12,215 nucleotides of DNA from Candidatus Pacebacteria bacterium UBA6188 (GCA_002422765.1 DITI01000031.1:1-12215); one strand, 5' to 3'. Positions 1 to 5,480 are shown, counted from the stretch's first letter. Notes: generated by a model from the sequence alone, not told the origin. Translations and numbers: made by a program.

Positions 1-698
1 GTGGCAGCGCCAGTGCTGGTAGGAACGATGTTGCTAGCAGCATTGCGGGCGCGACGTAAGTCCTTTTTGTGGGAATTATCGTGCAAATTTTGATCGTCAG
101 TGTAGGAATGGATAGTGCTAAGTAAGGCTTTTTCCACTCCGAAACGATTTTTCATGATTTGCACCAGAGGGGCTACGCAGTTGGTGGTGCAGGAAGCATT
201 GGAAAAAATTTGTTTACTGTTGTCAAAGTTATTGACTGCAGTAACACAGGTTGAAACCTCATGGTGTTCATCTGATTTGGCAGGCGCGGAGAGCAAAATC
301 TTTTTTGCTCCGCCGATAAAATGAGCCTTAGCTTTTTTGGGTTTATTGAATTGGCCGGTGGCTTCTAGAATGATATCAACATCATACTTAGTCCAAGGAA
401 TTTTGGCCGGGTCTCTCTGGGCAGTTACCATGATTTTATGCTCGCCGATTTTCAGGTAGCCTAGTTCTGGATTTTCATCGCTCACTTGATCTAGTTTTTG
501 AGTTTCTTTGAAGCTGATTTTCTCAGCAAAAAAGCCATAAATAGTATCGTGCTTAATTAAATGCACCCAGCTGGCTAGATCCATAGAACCAGAGGTATTG
601 ATAGCCTTGAGAGCAATTTTATGTTGGTGTTTTTCAAACCAAATGCGAAAAGCGAGACGACCAATACGACCAAGACCATTAATAGCAAAAGTTTTCAT
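1..698 (-). CDS. gap: Type I glyceraldehyde-3-phosphate dehydrogenase, 3' end cut by window edge
   Basis: Cytoplasmic glycolytic enzyme that oxidises and phosphorylates glyceraldehyde-3-phosphate to 1,3-bisphosphoglycerate with reduction of NAD(P). My reverse-strand translation gives 232 residues of the usual 330-340. The N-terminal Rossmann motif is INGLGRIGR (about residues 5-13). The catalytic cysteine lies in SNASCTTNC, and the frame continues through TIHSYTDDQ, HKKDLRRARNAASNIVPT and STGAA to the left edge with no stop. The ATG at 698 is chosen because it places GRIGR at the normal distance from the N terminus. It has no Shine-Dalgarno but a -10-like box 9 nt upstream. Where NAD-specific enzymes usually read 'ND' after beta-strand 2, this protein reads INTSGS, so cofactor preference may differ (inference). 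The gene lies 57 bp downstream of pyrH on the same strand. The family call is secure. Confidence 0.96.
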   Translation of the reverse strand, partial: MKTFAINGLGRIGRLAFRIWFEKHQHKIALKAINTSGSMDLASWVHLIKHDTIYGFFAEKISFKETQKLDQVSDENPELGYLKIGEHKIMVTAQRDPAKIPWTKYDVDIILEATGQFNKPKKAKAHFIGGAKKILLSAPAKSDEHHEVSTCVTAVNNFDNSKQIFSNASCTTNCVAPLVQIMKNRFGVEKALLSTIHSYTDDQNLHDNSHKKDLRRARNAASNIVPTSTGAA

Positions 699-707
699 AG
701 TACTCAC

Positions 708-737
708 AGTATGCCACGAAAATGTGTTGGGCAACAA
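708..737 (-). promoter_or_regulatory. Candidate promoter of gap with short or absent leader
   Basis: On the minus strand, TTGTTG (737-732) is followed after 18 bp by CATACT (713-708), which is preceded by TGG as in an extended -10. Only 9 nt separate the -10 from the ATG at 698, so transcription would start within a few bases of the start codon. No Shine-Dalgarno competes as an explanation. The -35 is a weak match, so this is a moderate call. Confidence 0.45.
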
Positions 738-755
738 GTTGGAAGTGCTAGGCTT

Positions 756-1493
756 TCAGGTTAAAAGAGTCTCAACGTCGTTGGAAACGTAAGTACCAAC
801 GTCTTCGCCATCAATGGCTTTTTCTAACTGTCCTTCTTCAAATAAATCGAAGACCATGACTGGCATGCCATTTTCTTTGCACATGGCTAAGGCAGCTGTA
901 TCCATGACTTGCACCTCTTCCATTTCAATGGCGGTTTTGAAACTCATGGTTTTGAAACGTTTGGCGCTAGGGTTGGTCATTGGGTCTTTGTCATAAATAC
1001 CATCTACTTTGGTAGCTTTCATCAAGACATCACAGTGCAATTCGAGAGCATGCAGAGAAGCTCCTGAGTCAGTGGTCACGTAAGGCATGCCGGTTCCAGC
1101 AGAGAGAATGATGACTCTCCCCTTCTCCATATGGCGAATGGCTTTGCTACGAATAAAACCTTCGGCTACGGCCGGCATTTGTAGGGCAGATTGCATGCGT
1201 ACTGGCACACCAACTTTTTCAAGAGCGTCTTGGAGAGCTAAGCCGTTCATGACGGTGGCCAACATGCCCATGTAGTCAGCAGTGGCGCGCTCAATGCCAT
1301 TTTTAGAAGCAGCAAGACCACGAAAGATATTGCCACCACCGATAACGATAGCGATTTGCACTTCTTTGGCGTAGATGGTTTTGATTTTCTCAGCCATGGC
1401 TAAAACAGCTTTAGGGTCGATGCCGTACTCGCGATCACCAATAAGTGATTCGCCGCCAATCTTGAGTAAAATTCTTTTAAATCTTTTTTGCAT
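756..1493 (-). CDS. pyrH: UMP kinase (uridylate kinase)
   Basis: Phosphorylates UMP to UDP in the cytoplasm, feeding UTP, CTP and UDP-sugars. The protein has 245 residues, normal for this amino-acid-kinase-fold family. Visible motifs are the phosphate-binding LLKIGGES (9-16), GGGNIFRG (52-59), the conserved helix ATADYMGMLATVMNGLALQD (70-89), SAGTGMPYVTTD (131-142) and the nucleotide-site KATKVDGIYDKDP (159-171). The usual Asn of the GTGNP loop is Met here. Translation starts at an ATG with a good Shine-Dalgarno 5 nt upstream. The start lies 17 bp past the FemX-like gene's stop codon, so the two are probably co-transcribed from the promoter upstream of that gene. The common rpsB-tsf-pyrH-frr neighbourhood is not present here. 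Confidence 0.97.
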   Translation of the reverse strand: MQKRFKRILLKIGGESLIGDREYGIDPKAVLAMAEKIKTIYAKEVQIAIVIGGGNIFRGLAASKNGIERATADYMGMLATVMNGLALQDALEKVGVPVRMQSALQMPAVAEGFIRSKAIRHMEKGRVIILSAGTGMPYVTTDSGASLHALELHCDVLMKATKVDGIYDKDPMTNPSAKRFKTMSFKTAIEMEEVQVMDTAALAMCKENGMPVMVFDLFEEGQLEKAIDGEDVGTYVSNDVETLLT

Positions 1494-1498
1494 GCAAT

Positions 1499-1505
1499 TC
1501 CTTTC
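1499..1505 (-). promoter_or_regulatory. Ribosome binding site of pyrH
   Basis: Minus-strand GAAAGGA ends 5 nt before the pyrH ATG (1493). It sits in the 17-bp gap after the FemX-like gene's stop. It fixes the pyrH start and contrasts with the genes that follow promoters directly, which lack such a site. Confidence 0.7.
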
Positions 1506-1510
1506 AAGAA

Positions 1511-2539
1511 TTAAAAAAGTTTCTTTTTTAAACGCAGAAACTTCCAGCGCAAGTCTTCTGCTAAATTATAAATTTTGTACATTGGGTAGTCATTGACCAG
1601 ATCGTAAGTACCAATAAATTCGACCAACTCCCCTCCATAGCCTTTTTTGAAACGGTGAAAACCATTCCAGGGGCTTTTTGGATCCGGATTAGGTCCGAGT
1701 GAACCCCACATGTCAAAGCTGTGGCAACCCTGTTGTTTGCCAAAGCGAATTACTTCCCACATCATCGAGTTACTAGCCATGACTTCACGATACATGGAAC
1801 TAGAAGCTCCATAAGGGTAATACAATACACCGTTGAAGACAAAAACTATCCAAACGACCAAAGTTTGTTTTTCATAAACTGCTTTGAAAATGTGGATGAT
1901 GCCACTATCTTTGAGACTTTCCCATAATTGGCGGAAATAATCTGGGGTGTGAGCGTAAAATCCCTGACGCTTGGTCGTTTCAGCTAAGATTTTGAGGTAT
2001 TCTTCCAAACCTTGTTCGCTAGTGTCTTCGACAACTTGGACGCCTTTTTTGCTGGCCAGCTTGATGTTGTAGCGAGTTTTACTGCTTTGTTTTTCCAGCA
2101 ACTCTTCTTCACTAAGGCTAAGATCAAGCTCAAAAGTATAGCGAGTAAATAAAGCTCGCCCTTCTTCTAATTGGTATTTTTGTAAAAATTTGACGGTTTC
2201 ATTGTCGGTGTTAATTTGATCCAAAGGTTTTTTGACATTAGGTTCGAGCTTGATGTAAATAGCATTGTATTTCTTGGCTAATTGCAAGAGAGCTGCCATA
2301 TGATCTTCATTGGGAGTTAGGCCTTTGGGATAATAACCAACATAGCGATTGAGAAAAGGAACCTTGTGGAAAGTAACTTGCATGACGCTATCAAGAGTAC
2401 CGCCAATAAAAAATCCAAGTCTTTCGACTTGGACCCCAGTTTTTTTTCTAAACTCACCCCATTTGTATGATTGCAAGGGATGACTAGCCACTCGATCGAA
2501 AATCACTTGTTCTTGTGGCAAGATCTCTCTGATAAGCAT
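1511..2539 (-). CDS. FemX/FemAB-family peptidoglycan cross-bridge aminoacyltransferase
   Basis: Fem-family enzymes use aminoacyl-tRNA to add the first or later amino acids of the interpeptide bridge to lipid II at the cytoplasmic face. The protein has 342 residues, the size of FemX-type enzymes without the long coiled-coil arm of FemA. Recognisable family segments are HPLQSYKWGEF (20-30), YYPKGL (about 69-74), TRYNIKLASKKGVQVVE (about 154-170), YYPYGASS, MMWEVIRFGKQQG, FDMWGSLGP, then PWNGFHRFKKGYGGELVEF followed by GTYDLV near the C terminus, and a basic end KFLRLKKKLF. The added amino acid cannot be read from sequence. The ATG at 2539 has no Shine-Dalgarno but has a good promoter just upstream. 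The gene lies 60 bp after uvrD and immediately before pyrH. Its presence implies the cell builds peptidoglycan. Confidence 0.92.
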   Translation of the reverse strand: MLIREILPQEQVIFDRVASHPLQSYKWGEFRKKTGVQVERLGFFIGGTLDSVMQVTFHKVPFLNRYVGYYPKGLTPNEDHMAALLQLAKKYNAIYIKLEPNVKKPLDQINTDNETVKFLQKYQLEEGRALFTRYTFELDLSLSEEELLEKQSSKTRYNIKLASKKGVQVVEDTSEQGLEEYLKILAETTKRQGFYAHTPDYFRQLWESLKDSGIIHIFKAVYEKQTLVVWIVFVFNGVLYYPYGASSSMYREVMASNSMMWEVIRFGKQQGCHSFDMWGSLGPNPDPKSPWNGFHRFKKGYGGELVEFIGTYDLVNDYPMYKIYNLAEDLRWKFLRLKKKLF

Positions 2540-2552
2540 AGAAGTATTTTTG

Positions 2553-2582
2553 ATTATAGGTCAAAGCAGCTTTTTTTGCCAA
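2553..2582 (-). promoter_or_regulatory. Promoter of the femX-like/pyrH unit
   Basis: Minus-strand TTGGCA (2582-2577), an 18-bp spacer and a perfect TATAAT (2558-2553) fill the 60-bp gap after uvrD. The -10 ends 13 nt before the ATG at 2539, so the leader would be only about 6 nt, too short for a ribosome binding site. The gap also shows no Shine-Dalgarno. Confidence 0.6.
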
Positions 2583-2599
2583 GGCTATTTTCTCAACTG

Positions 2600-4588
2600 T
2601 TATTTGCGCAAAAATTCGCGAATGTCTAGCTCGTCATTAAGCAAAGCATCTAAACTATCTTCGTCTATTACCAAGCGGATTTTTTTGTCATTCGCTGGAG
2701 CAGATTGAGTTTTCTTCTTGTTGCCATAAAAGGAATGATAATTATTTGTCTGACCCTGATCAAAACTACGGTTAGTAGTGAGTAGATTTTGCTTGATTTC
2801 TGCCAAGAACCTACTTGGCAAACTATTGCTACTGTAGCCATAGGTAAAGCGACTGCGCGCATAACTAAAGTACAGTTTTTCTTTGGCTCTGGTGATACCA
2901 ACGTAGCACAGACGTCTTTCTTCTTCGACCTCATTTTCCTCAAAAATAGCTCTAGAGTGAGGCAACAAGCCTTCTTCCATACCCACCATAAAAACTACAG
3001 AAAATTCTAGGCCTTTCGCCGAGTGCAGACTCATCATGGTGATTTTATTTTCTTCTAGTTGTTGGGTCTGGTCGTTGGCCAAATAACCATCTTGAACTAA
3101 GGCAATGTTTTCTAAGAGCGACAAAGTATTATCAAAACGACTAGCGACATTAAACAACTCTTGGATATTATCGAGTCGAGCCAAGTCCTCTGGATCTTTT
3201 TGATCGTATTTATCTAGATAAAGAGTGTTTTCCATAATACCCTGCAAACAAGCGCTAGGATTGGCTAAAATTTCTGGATTAGTTTGGCTGAGCCAAGTTT
3301 CTAGTTTTTCTAAGCGTCTTTTGCCGATTTTTTGAGCTCGTTCACGACTAGGACTATCAAGATGATTAAAGCAAAGTCTTAAATAAGCCAAAACGTCTTT
3401 GATTTCACTGCGTTCATAAAATTTGGTGCCACCAACAATTTTGTAAGGCAATTGACGACGCATGAAGGCCTCTTCAAAACTACGAGATTGGACGTTGGTG
3501 CGATAAAGCAGGGCCACGTCTTGCAGTCGATCTAGATATTTTTCTTTGATGATGCTGGCAATTTTTTCTGCTTCCAGCTCACCAGTACTGGTTTCATAAA
3601 CCTCAAGCTTTTCACTGGAAGTTTGATCAGTCCACAATTCCAAAACAGGATGGGAGAGATTTTTGGAAATCACTGAGGTGGCAGCTTCAAGAATATTTTG
3701 AGTCGAGCGATAATTTCTTTCCAAACGATATTCTTTGATCTCTGGGAAATCTTGACTCAGCCTCTCTAAGTTGCGGTAATCAGCTCCTCGCCAAGCATAA
3801 ATACTTTGGGAAAAGTCGCCCACTGCAAATAGATTGTCATTATTCTCTAATGAGGGCGATTTGGCTAGAATTTTGGTCAGAAAATACTGGACTTTATTGG
3901 TGTCCTGAAACTCGTCAACTAAGACGTGCTGAAATTTATTTTGGTATTTTGCTCTAAGTTGCTCGTTTTCAGCCAATAAGCGATAGCAAATACCGAGTAA
4001 ATCATCAAAATCGACGGCGTTTTCGTCACGCAAGCGTTTTTGGTAGCTTTTATAAACTTTGGTAGTAAAAATCTGCAAACTATCACGAGCCGAGTCTTTA
4101 AATTCCTCTGGAGTAATTAATTCATTTTTGGCGCTGCTAATTTTAGAACGTACCACTTGGGGTTTAAATTTAGCTTGATCGAAGCCATTGGTTTTGTAAA
4201 TGTTTTTGATCAAGGAGAGTTGATCATCACTGTCGTAAATACTGAAGTTTTCACTAAGGCCAAATTTAGCCAGATGTCCTTCTCTGGCTTCAATGCGTAA
4301 AATTTTGGCCGATAAGCTGTGAAAAGTACCAGCAAAAGGCAGATTTTGGCCGGTGTACTCTAGAACACGCTTCTTCATCTCGGCAGCAGCCTTATTGGTA
4401 AAAGTGACTAGGAAAATCCCCGTCGCCGGCACGGCCTTTTCTTTGATTAGATAAGCGACCCTAGTCGTTAAAACTCGAGTCTTACCGCTTCCCGCTCCAG
4501 CCAAAACAATTGCTGGTCCAGTTTGGTGTAAAACAGCTTGGCGTTGCTCAGGATTGAGTTCGTTGAGAAGATTGGCAATTTCTAACAC
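2600..4588 (-). CDS. uvrD: UvrD/PcrA-type superfamily 1 DNA helicase, GTG start
   Basis: ATP-driven 3'-5' helicase of nucleotide-excision and mismatch repair and of replication-fork or recombination control. All SF1A motifs are present: Q-motif region LNELNPEQRQAV (8-19), Walker A GAGSGKT (31-37), Ia VTFTNKAAAEM (61-71), II VLVDEFQDT (222-230), III AVGDFSQSIYAWRGAD (255-270), IV YRLERNYRSTQNIL (287-300), V SLHSAKGLEF with GMEEGLLPHSRA, and VI EEERRLCYVGITRAKEKL. Motif III has FS where VGDDDQSIY is commonest. The 662 residues are shorter than E. coli UvrD (720), mostly at the C-terminal tail. The start is GTG at 4588: an in-frame TAA lies four codons upstream, so no longer start is possible. 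A -10 box sits 6 nt before the GTG. AddA, RecB and Rep are less likely given length and motif spacing. Confidence 0.96.
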   Translation of the reverse strand: MLEIANLLNELNPEQRQAVLHQTGPAIVLAGAGSGKTRVLTTRVAYLIKEKAVPATGIFLVTFTNKAAAEMKKRVLEYTGQNLPFAGTFHSLSAKILRIEAREGHLAKFGLSENFSIYDSDDQLSLIKNIYKTNGFDQAKFKPQVVRSKISSAKNELITPEEFKDSARDSLQIFTTKVYKSYQKRLRDENAVDFDDLLGICYRLLAENEQLRAKYQNKFQHVLVDEFQDTNKVQYFLTKILAKSPSLENNDNLFAVGDFSQSIYAWRGADYRNLERLSQDFPEIKEYRLERNYRSTQNILEAATSVISKNLSHPVLELWTDQTSSEKLEVYETSTGELEAEKIASIIKEKYLDRLQDVALLYRTNVQSRSFEEAFMRRQLPYKIVGGTKFYERSEIKDVLAYLRLCFNHLDSPSRERAQKIGKRRLEKLETWLSQTNPEILANPSACLQGIMENTLYLDKYDQKDPEDLARLDNIQELFNVASRFDNTLSLLENIALVQDGYLANDQTQQLEENKITMMSLHSAKGLEFSVVFMVGMEEGLLPHSRAIFEENEVEEERRLCYVGITRAKEKLYFSYARSRFTYGYSSNSLPSRFLAEIKQNLLTTNRSFDQGQTNNYHSFYGNKKKTQSAPANDKKIRLVIDEDSLDALLNDELDIREFLRK

Positions 4589-4594
4589 CCGAGC

Positions 4595-4603
4595 AGTTTA
4601 GCA
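4595..4603 (-). promoter_or_regulatory. Extended -10 promoter of uvrD, probable leaderless transcript
   Basis: Minus-strand TGC-TAAACT (4603-4595) ends 6 nt before the GTG at 4588, which puts the expected first transcribed base at the start codon itself. No convincing -35 is seen, as is common for extended -10 promoters. The in-frame TAA stop overlaps this box. Confidence 0.45.
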
Positions 4604-4635
4604 TTTTTTAGGGCTTTTTTCTGATCAATTTTTAT

Positions 4636-4660
4636 GTCCTAGATTGACATATTATAGGAC
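4636..4660. promoter_or_regulatory. Operator-like dyad over the -35 of the lipoprotein promoter
   Basis: GTCCTA (4636-4641) and TAGGAC (4655-4660) form a perfect 6-bp inverted repeat with a 13-bp centre. It brackets the -35 element (4644-4649) and reaches into the spacer. Position and size suit a dimeric repressor, but no regulator gene is nearby and a repeat this short could be chance in AT-rich DNA. Confidence 0.3.
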
Positions 4661-4672
4661 TTATATTATAAT
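4644..4672 (+). promoter_or_regulatory. Perfect-consensus sigma-70 promoter
   Basis: TTGACA (4644-4649), exactly 17 bp, then TATAAT (4667-4672). Every base of both hexamers matches consensus. The expected start site is about 4679-4680. It points toward the lipoprotein gene, giving an untranslated leader of about 240 nt unless a separate RNA is made. It diverges from the uvrD promoter, whose -10 lies about 44 bp away. Confidence 0.8.
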
Positions 4673-4737
4673 TGAGGGGTTGGCTACTTGAGTATTTAAC
4701 AGTGCGTTAAATTACTGGTTTAGCGAACAGTTCTTTA

Positions 4738-4751
4738 ATAAACTAGGTTTT
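4738..4751. repeat. Copy of the repeat bracketing the lipoprotein unit
   Basis: ATAAACTAGGT (4738-4748) recurs inverted and perfect at 5413-5423, just after the lipoprotein stop codon. The overlapping ACTAGGTTTT (4742-4751) recurs in direct orientation at 5458-5467, in the terminator. The copies enclose most of the leader and the whole atypical gene. They could be a cassette boundary, or could arise because both places form CTAGG-containing stems. Confidence 0.35.
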
Positions 4752-4762
4752 ATTGATCAGTA

Positions 4763-4817
4763 TGGCGGATCCTACTTTGTTTTTTAATTTTTCTAAAAGG
4801 CGAAGCAGGATCCGCCA
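4763..4817. repeat. 55-bp long inverted repeat in the leader
   Basis: TGGCGGATCCT (4763-4773) is perfectly inverted as AGGATCCGCCA (4807-4817). After one mismatch the pairing continues for five more pairs, CTTTG (4775-4779) with CGAAG (4801-4805), including one G-U. The loop (4780-4800) is T-rich. No T-run follows the right arm, so it is not an intrinsic terminator. A REP-like or MITE-like element or a leader RNA domain are both possible. Confidence 0.6.
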
Positions 4818-4840
4818 CAAGTAAGTCGTGGATGGTGAAA

Positions 4841-4910
4841 CTTTGGCGCTCTTTAACGGCCAAAGAATTTTAAAATTGGTTTCCCCTCTTCATGATTGGG
4901 AAACCGGAGG
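4841..4910 (+). promoter_or_regulatory. Tandem hairpins abutting the Shine-Dalgarno of the lipoprotein gene
   Basis: Three symmetric elements lie end to end: a 7-bp stem (4841-4865, 11-nt loop), a 12-bp AT palindrome (4866-4877) and an 8-bp perfect stem (4878-4905, 12-nt loop). GGAGG (4906-4910) follows at once and lies 8 nt before the ATG at 4919. In the last hairpin CCTC (4885-4888) could instead pair with GAGG (4907-4910), breaking the stem and hiding the ribosome site. The strong Shine-Dalgarno decides the start at 4919 over the ATG at 4892, which lies in the loop. Confidence 0.55.
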
Positions 4911-4918
4911 ATTGTAAG

Positions 4919-5410
4919 ATGAAACAGTTGTACTTCTTTGTTGCATTGCTGATTGTGGCAAGCATGGTTCTCGCCGCCTGTGGCGGCGCTGAGCAGGAGA
5001 CTCCTGCTCCTGTTCCAACAATGCGGGTGCCCGTTCAGCCCCGCGATGAAGGCGTAGTTTTAGCCTTCGAATATATCGCGGATGGCGACCCTGCTCTTGC
5101 TGGCGAACAGCCCACTGTTAGGGTTATGGCTTCGAAATTTGACGCCACAGACCCGATTCCCACCACCCCCACATTCAAGATTAAGGGCGATAACATCAAT
5201 CTGAATTTTAAGTGGGAAGGGACCGAACTTTTCATGCCTGAATTGGTCGCGGTCTTTGAGAATTTGAAAGACTACAACATGACCGGCACCATTGAGGGCA
5301 AAAAAGTTTTTGTTCAACATATCAAAAGGGAAGGAAATGTTATCAGGGTGGAATTTGAGTTTTACGAATCCCTCACCCCCACCCCCCTTGAAGAAGGAGG
5401 TGACAATTAA
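4919..5410 (+). CDS. Small lipoprotein of unknown family, compositionally atypical
   Basis: A 163-residue exported lipoprotein. MKQLYFFVALLIVASMVLAAC is a classic signal with lipobox L18-A19-A20-C21, so the mature protein should be lipid-anchored at Cys21. A Thr/Pro-rich linker follows (ETPAPVPTMRVPVQP), then about 110 residues of apparently beta-rich sequence with alternating hydrophobics (VVLAFEYIADGD, VRVMASKFDA, INLNFKWEG, VIRVEFEFYE), and a second TPTP tail ending EEGGDN. I do not recognise the domain; similar linkers are common in Chloroflexi lipoproteins, only a hint of origin. By hand count 239 of 480 bases (4921-5400) are G or C, about 50%, with frequent GGC, GCC and CAG codons. Sampled neighbouring lines are nearer 30-40%. 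It has its own consensus promoter, strong Shine-Dalgarno and terminator. Export and anchoring are well supported; function is unknown. Confidence 0.85.
   Translation: MKQLYFFVALLIVASMVLAACGGAEQETPAPVPTMRVPVQPRDEGVVLAFEYIADGDPALAGEQPTVRVMASKFDATDPIPTTPTFKIKGDNINLNFKWEGTELFMPELVAVFENLKDYNMTGTIEGKKVFVQHIKREGNVIRVEFEFYESLTPTPLEEGGDN
5394..5403 (+). other. Perfect ten-base anti-SD complement at the 3' end of the lipoprotein gene, with no gene after it
   Basis: AAGGAGGTGA matches the full complement of the common 16S rRNA 3' end. It overlaps the last codons of the lipoprotein gene, where a downstream operon gene would normally draw its ribosome site. The next sequence is the stop codon and a terminator. 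The only nearby ATG (5422) is about 18 nt away and opens a 10-codon frame inside the terminator. Confidence 0.55.
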
Positions 5411-5468
5411 AGACCTAGTTTATGTTAGTTCGCTCAGGTGCTTCAAGCACCTGAGCGACTAGGTTTTT
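5409..5468 (+). terminator. Intrinsic terminator with nested stems
   Basis: TCGCTCAGGTGCTT (5430-5443) and AAGCACCTGAGCGA (5445-5458) form a perfect 14-bp inverted repeat around one base; a realistic hairpin has 12 pairs and a 5-nt loop. An outer stem pairs AAAGACCTAGT (5409-5419) with ACTAGGTTTTT (5458-5468), with one G-U and a one-sided bulge at about 5420-5429. A run of five T closes it. The outer arm begins in the lipoprotein stop codon. It should end the lipoprotein transcript and insulate tpiA, whose promoter starts 12 bp later. Confidence 0.8.
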
Positions 5469-5480
5469 CACTTAATTTTC

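Larger units (their letters stand above)
4680..4918 (+). promoter_or_regulatory. Long structured 5' leader of the lipoprotein gene (or an unidentified small RNA)
   Basis: The gene-free stretch 4589-4918 holds the two divergent promoters and this leader. Inverted repeats run in series: a weak stem 4705-4711/4719-4725, AATAAA/TTTATT (4737-4742/4749-4754), the long GGATCC-bearing repeat (4763-4817), CTTTGGC/GCCAAAG (4841-4847/4859-4865), the 12-bp palindrome AATTTTAAAATT (4866-4877), and GGTTTCCC/GGGAAACC (4878-4885/4898-4905), which touches the ribosome binding site. The last three abut without a gap. No open frame of interest lies inside. I do not recognise a known riboswitch, SRP RNA, RNase P RNA, 6S RNA or tmRNA here. 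Regulation of translation is inference from the position of the last hairpin. Confidence 0.5.

Noticed and set aside
255..275. Frame disruption of the GAPDH gene
   Set aside because: No frameshift or stop was found; the reverse-strand translation is continuous from 698 to the left edge. The gene is simply cut by the window.
4680..4840. Known housekeeping RNA (tmRNA, SRP RNA, RNase P RNA, 6S RNA)
   Set aside because: The conserved segments of tmRNA, SRP RNA and RNase P RNA are not seen, and the length does not suit tmRNA or RNase P RNA. No long 6S-like duplex spans the region.
4892..4918. In-frame upstream ATG at 4892 as the lipoprotein start
   Set aside because: It lies in the loop of the last leader hairpin without a ribosome site and would add a charged MIGKPEDCK before the signal peptide. 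The ATG at 4919 has GGAGG 8 nt upstream and gives a textbook lipoprotein signal.
4589..4918. Replication origin at the strand switch between minus- and plus-strand genes
   Set aside because: The region is AT-rich and genes diverge from it, but I find no DnaA-box-like TTATNCACA sequences and no dnaA or other origin-linked gene nearby.
5422..5454. Short frame starting at ATG 5422 after the perfect anti-SD sequence
   Set aside because: It is only 10 codons, lies inside the terminator hairpin, and is about 18 nt from the Shine-Dalgarno, too far for efficient use.
5411..5470. Integron attC site at the end of the lipoprotein cassette
   Set aside because: The palindromic shape is suggestive, but the RYYYAAC and GTTRRRY core sites are not present in the right places and no integrase or second cassette is visible. 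A terminator explains it better.
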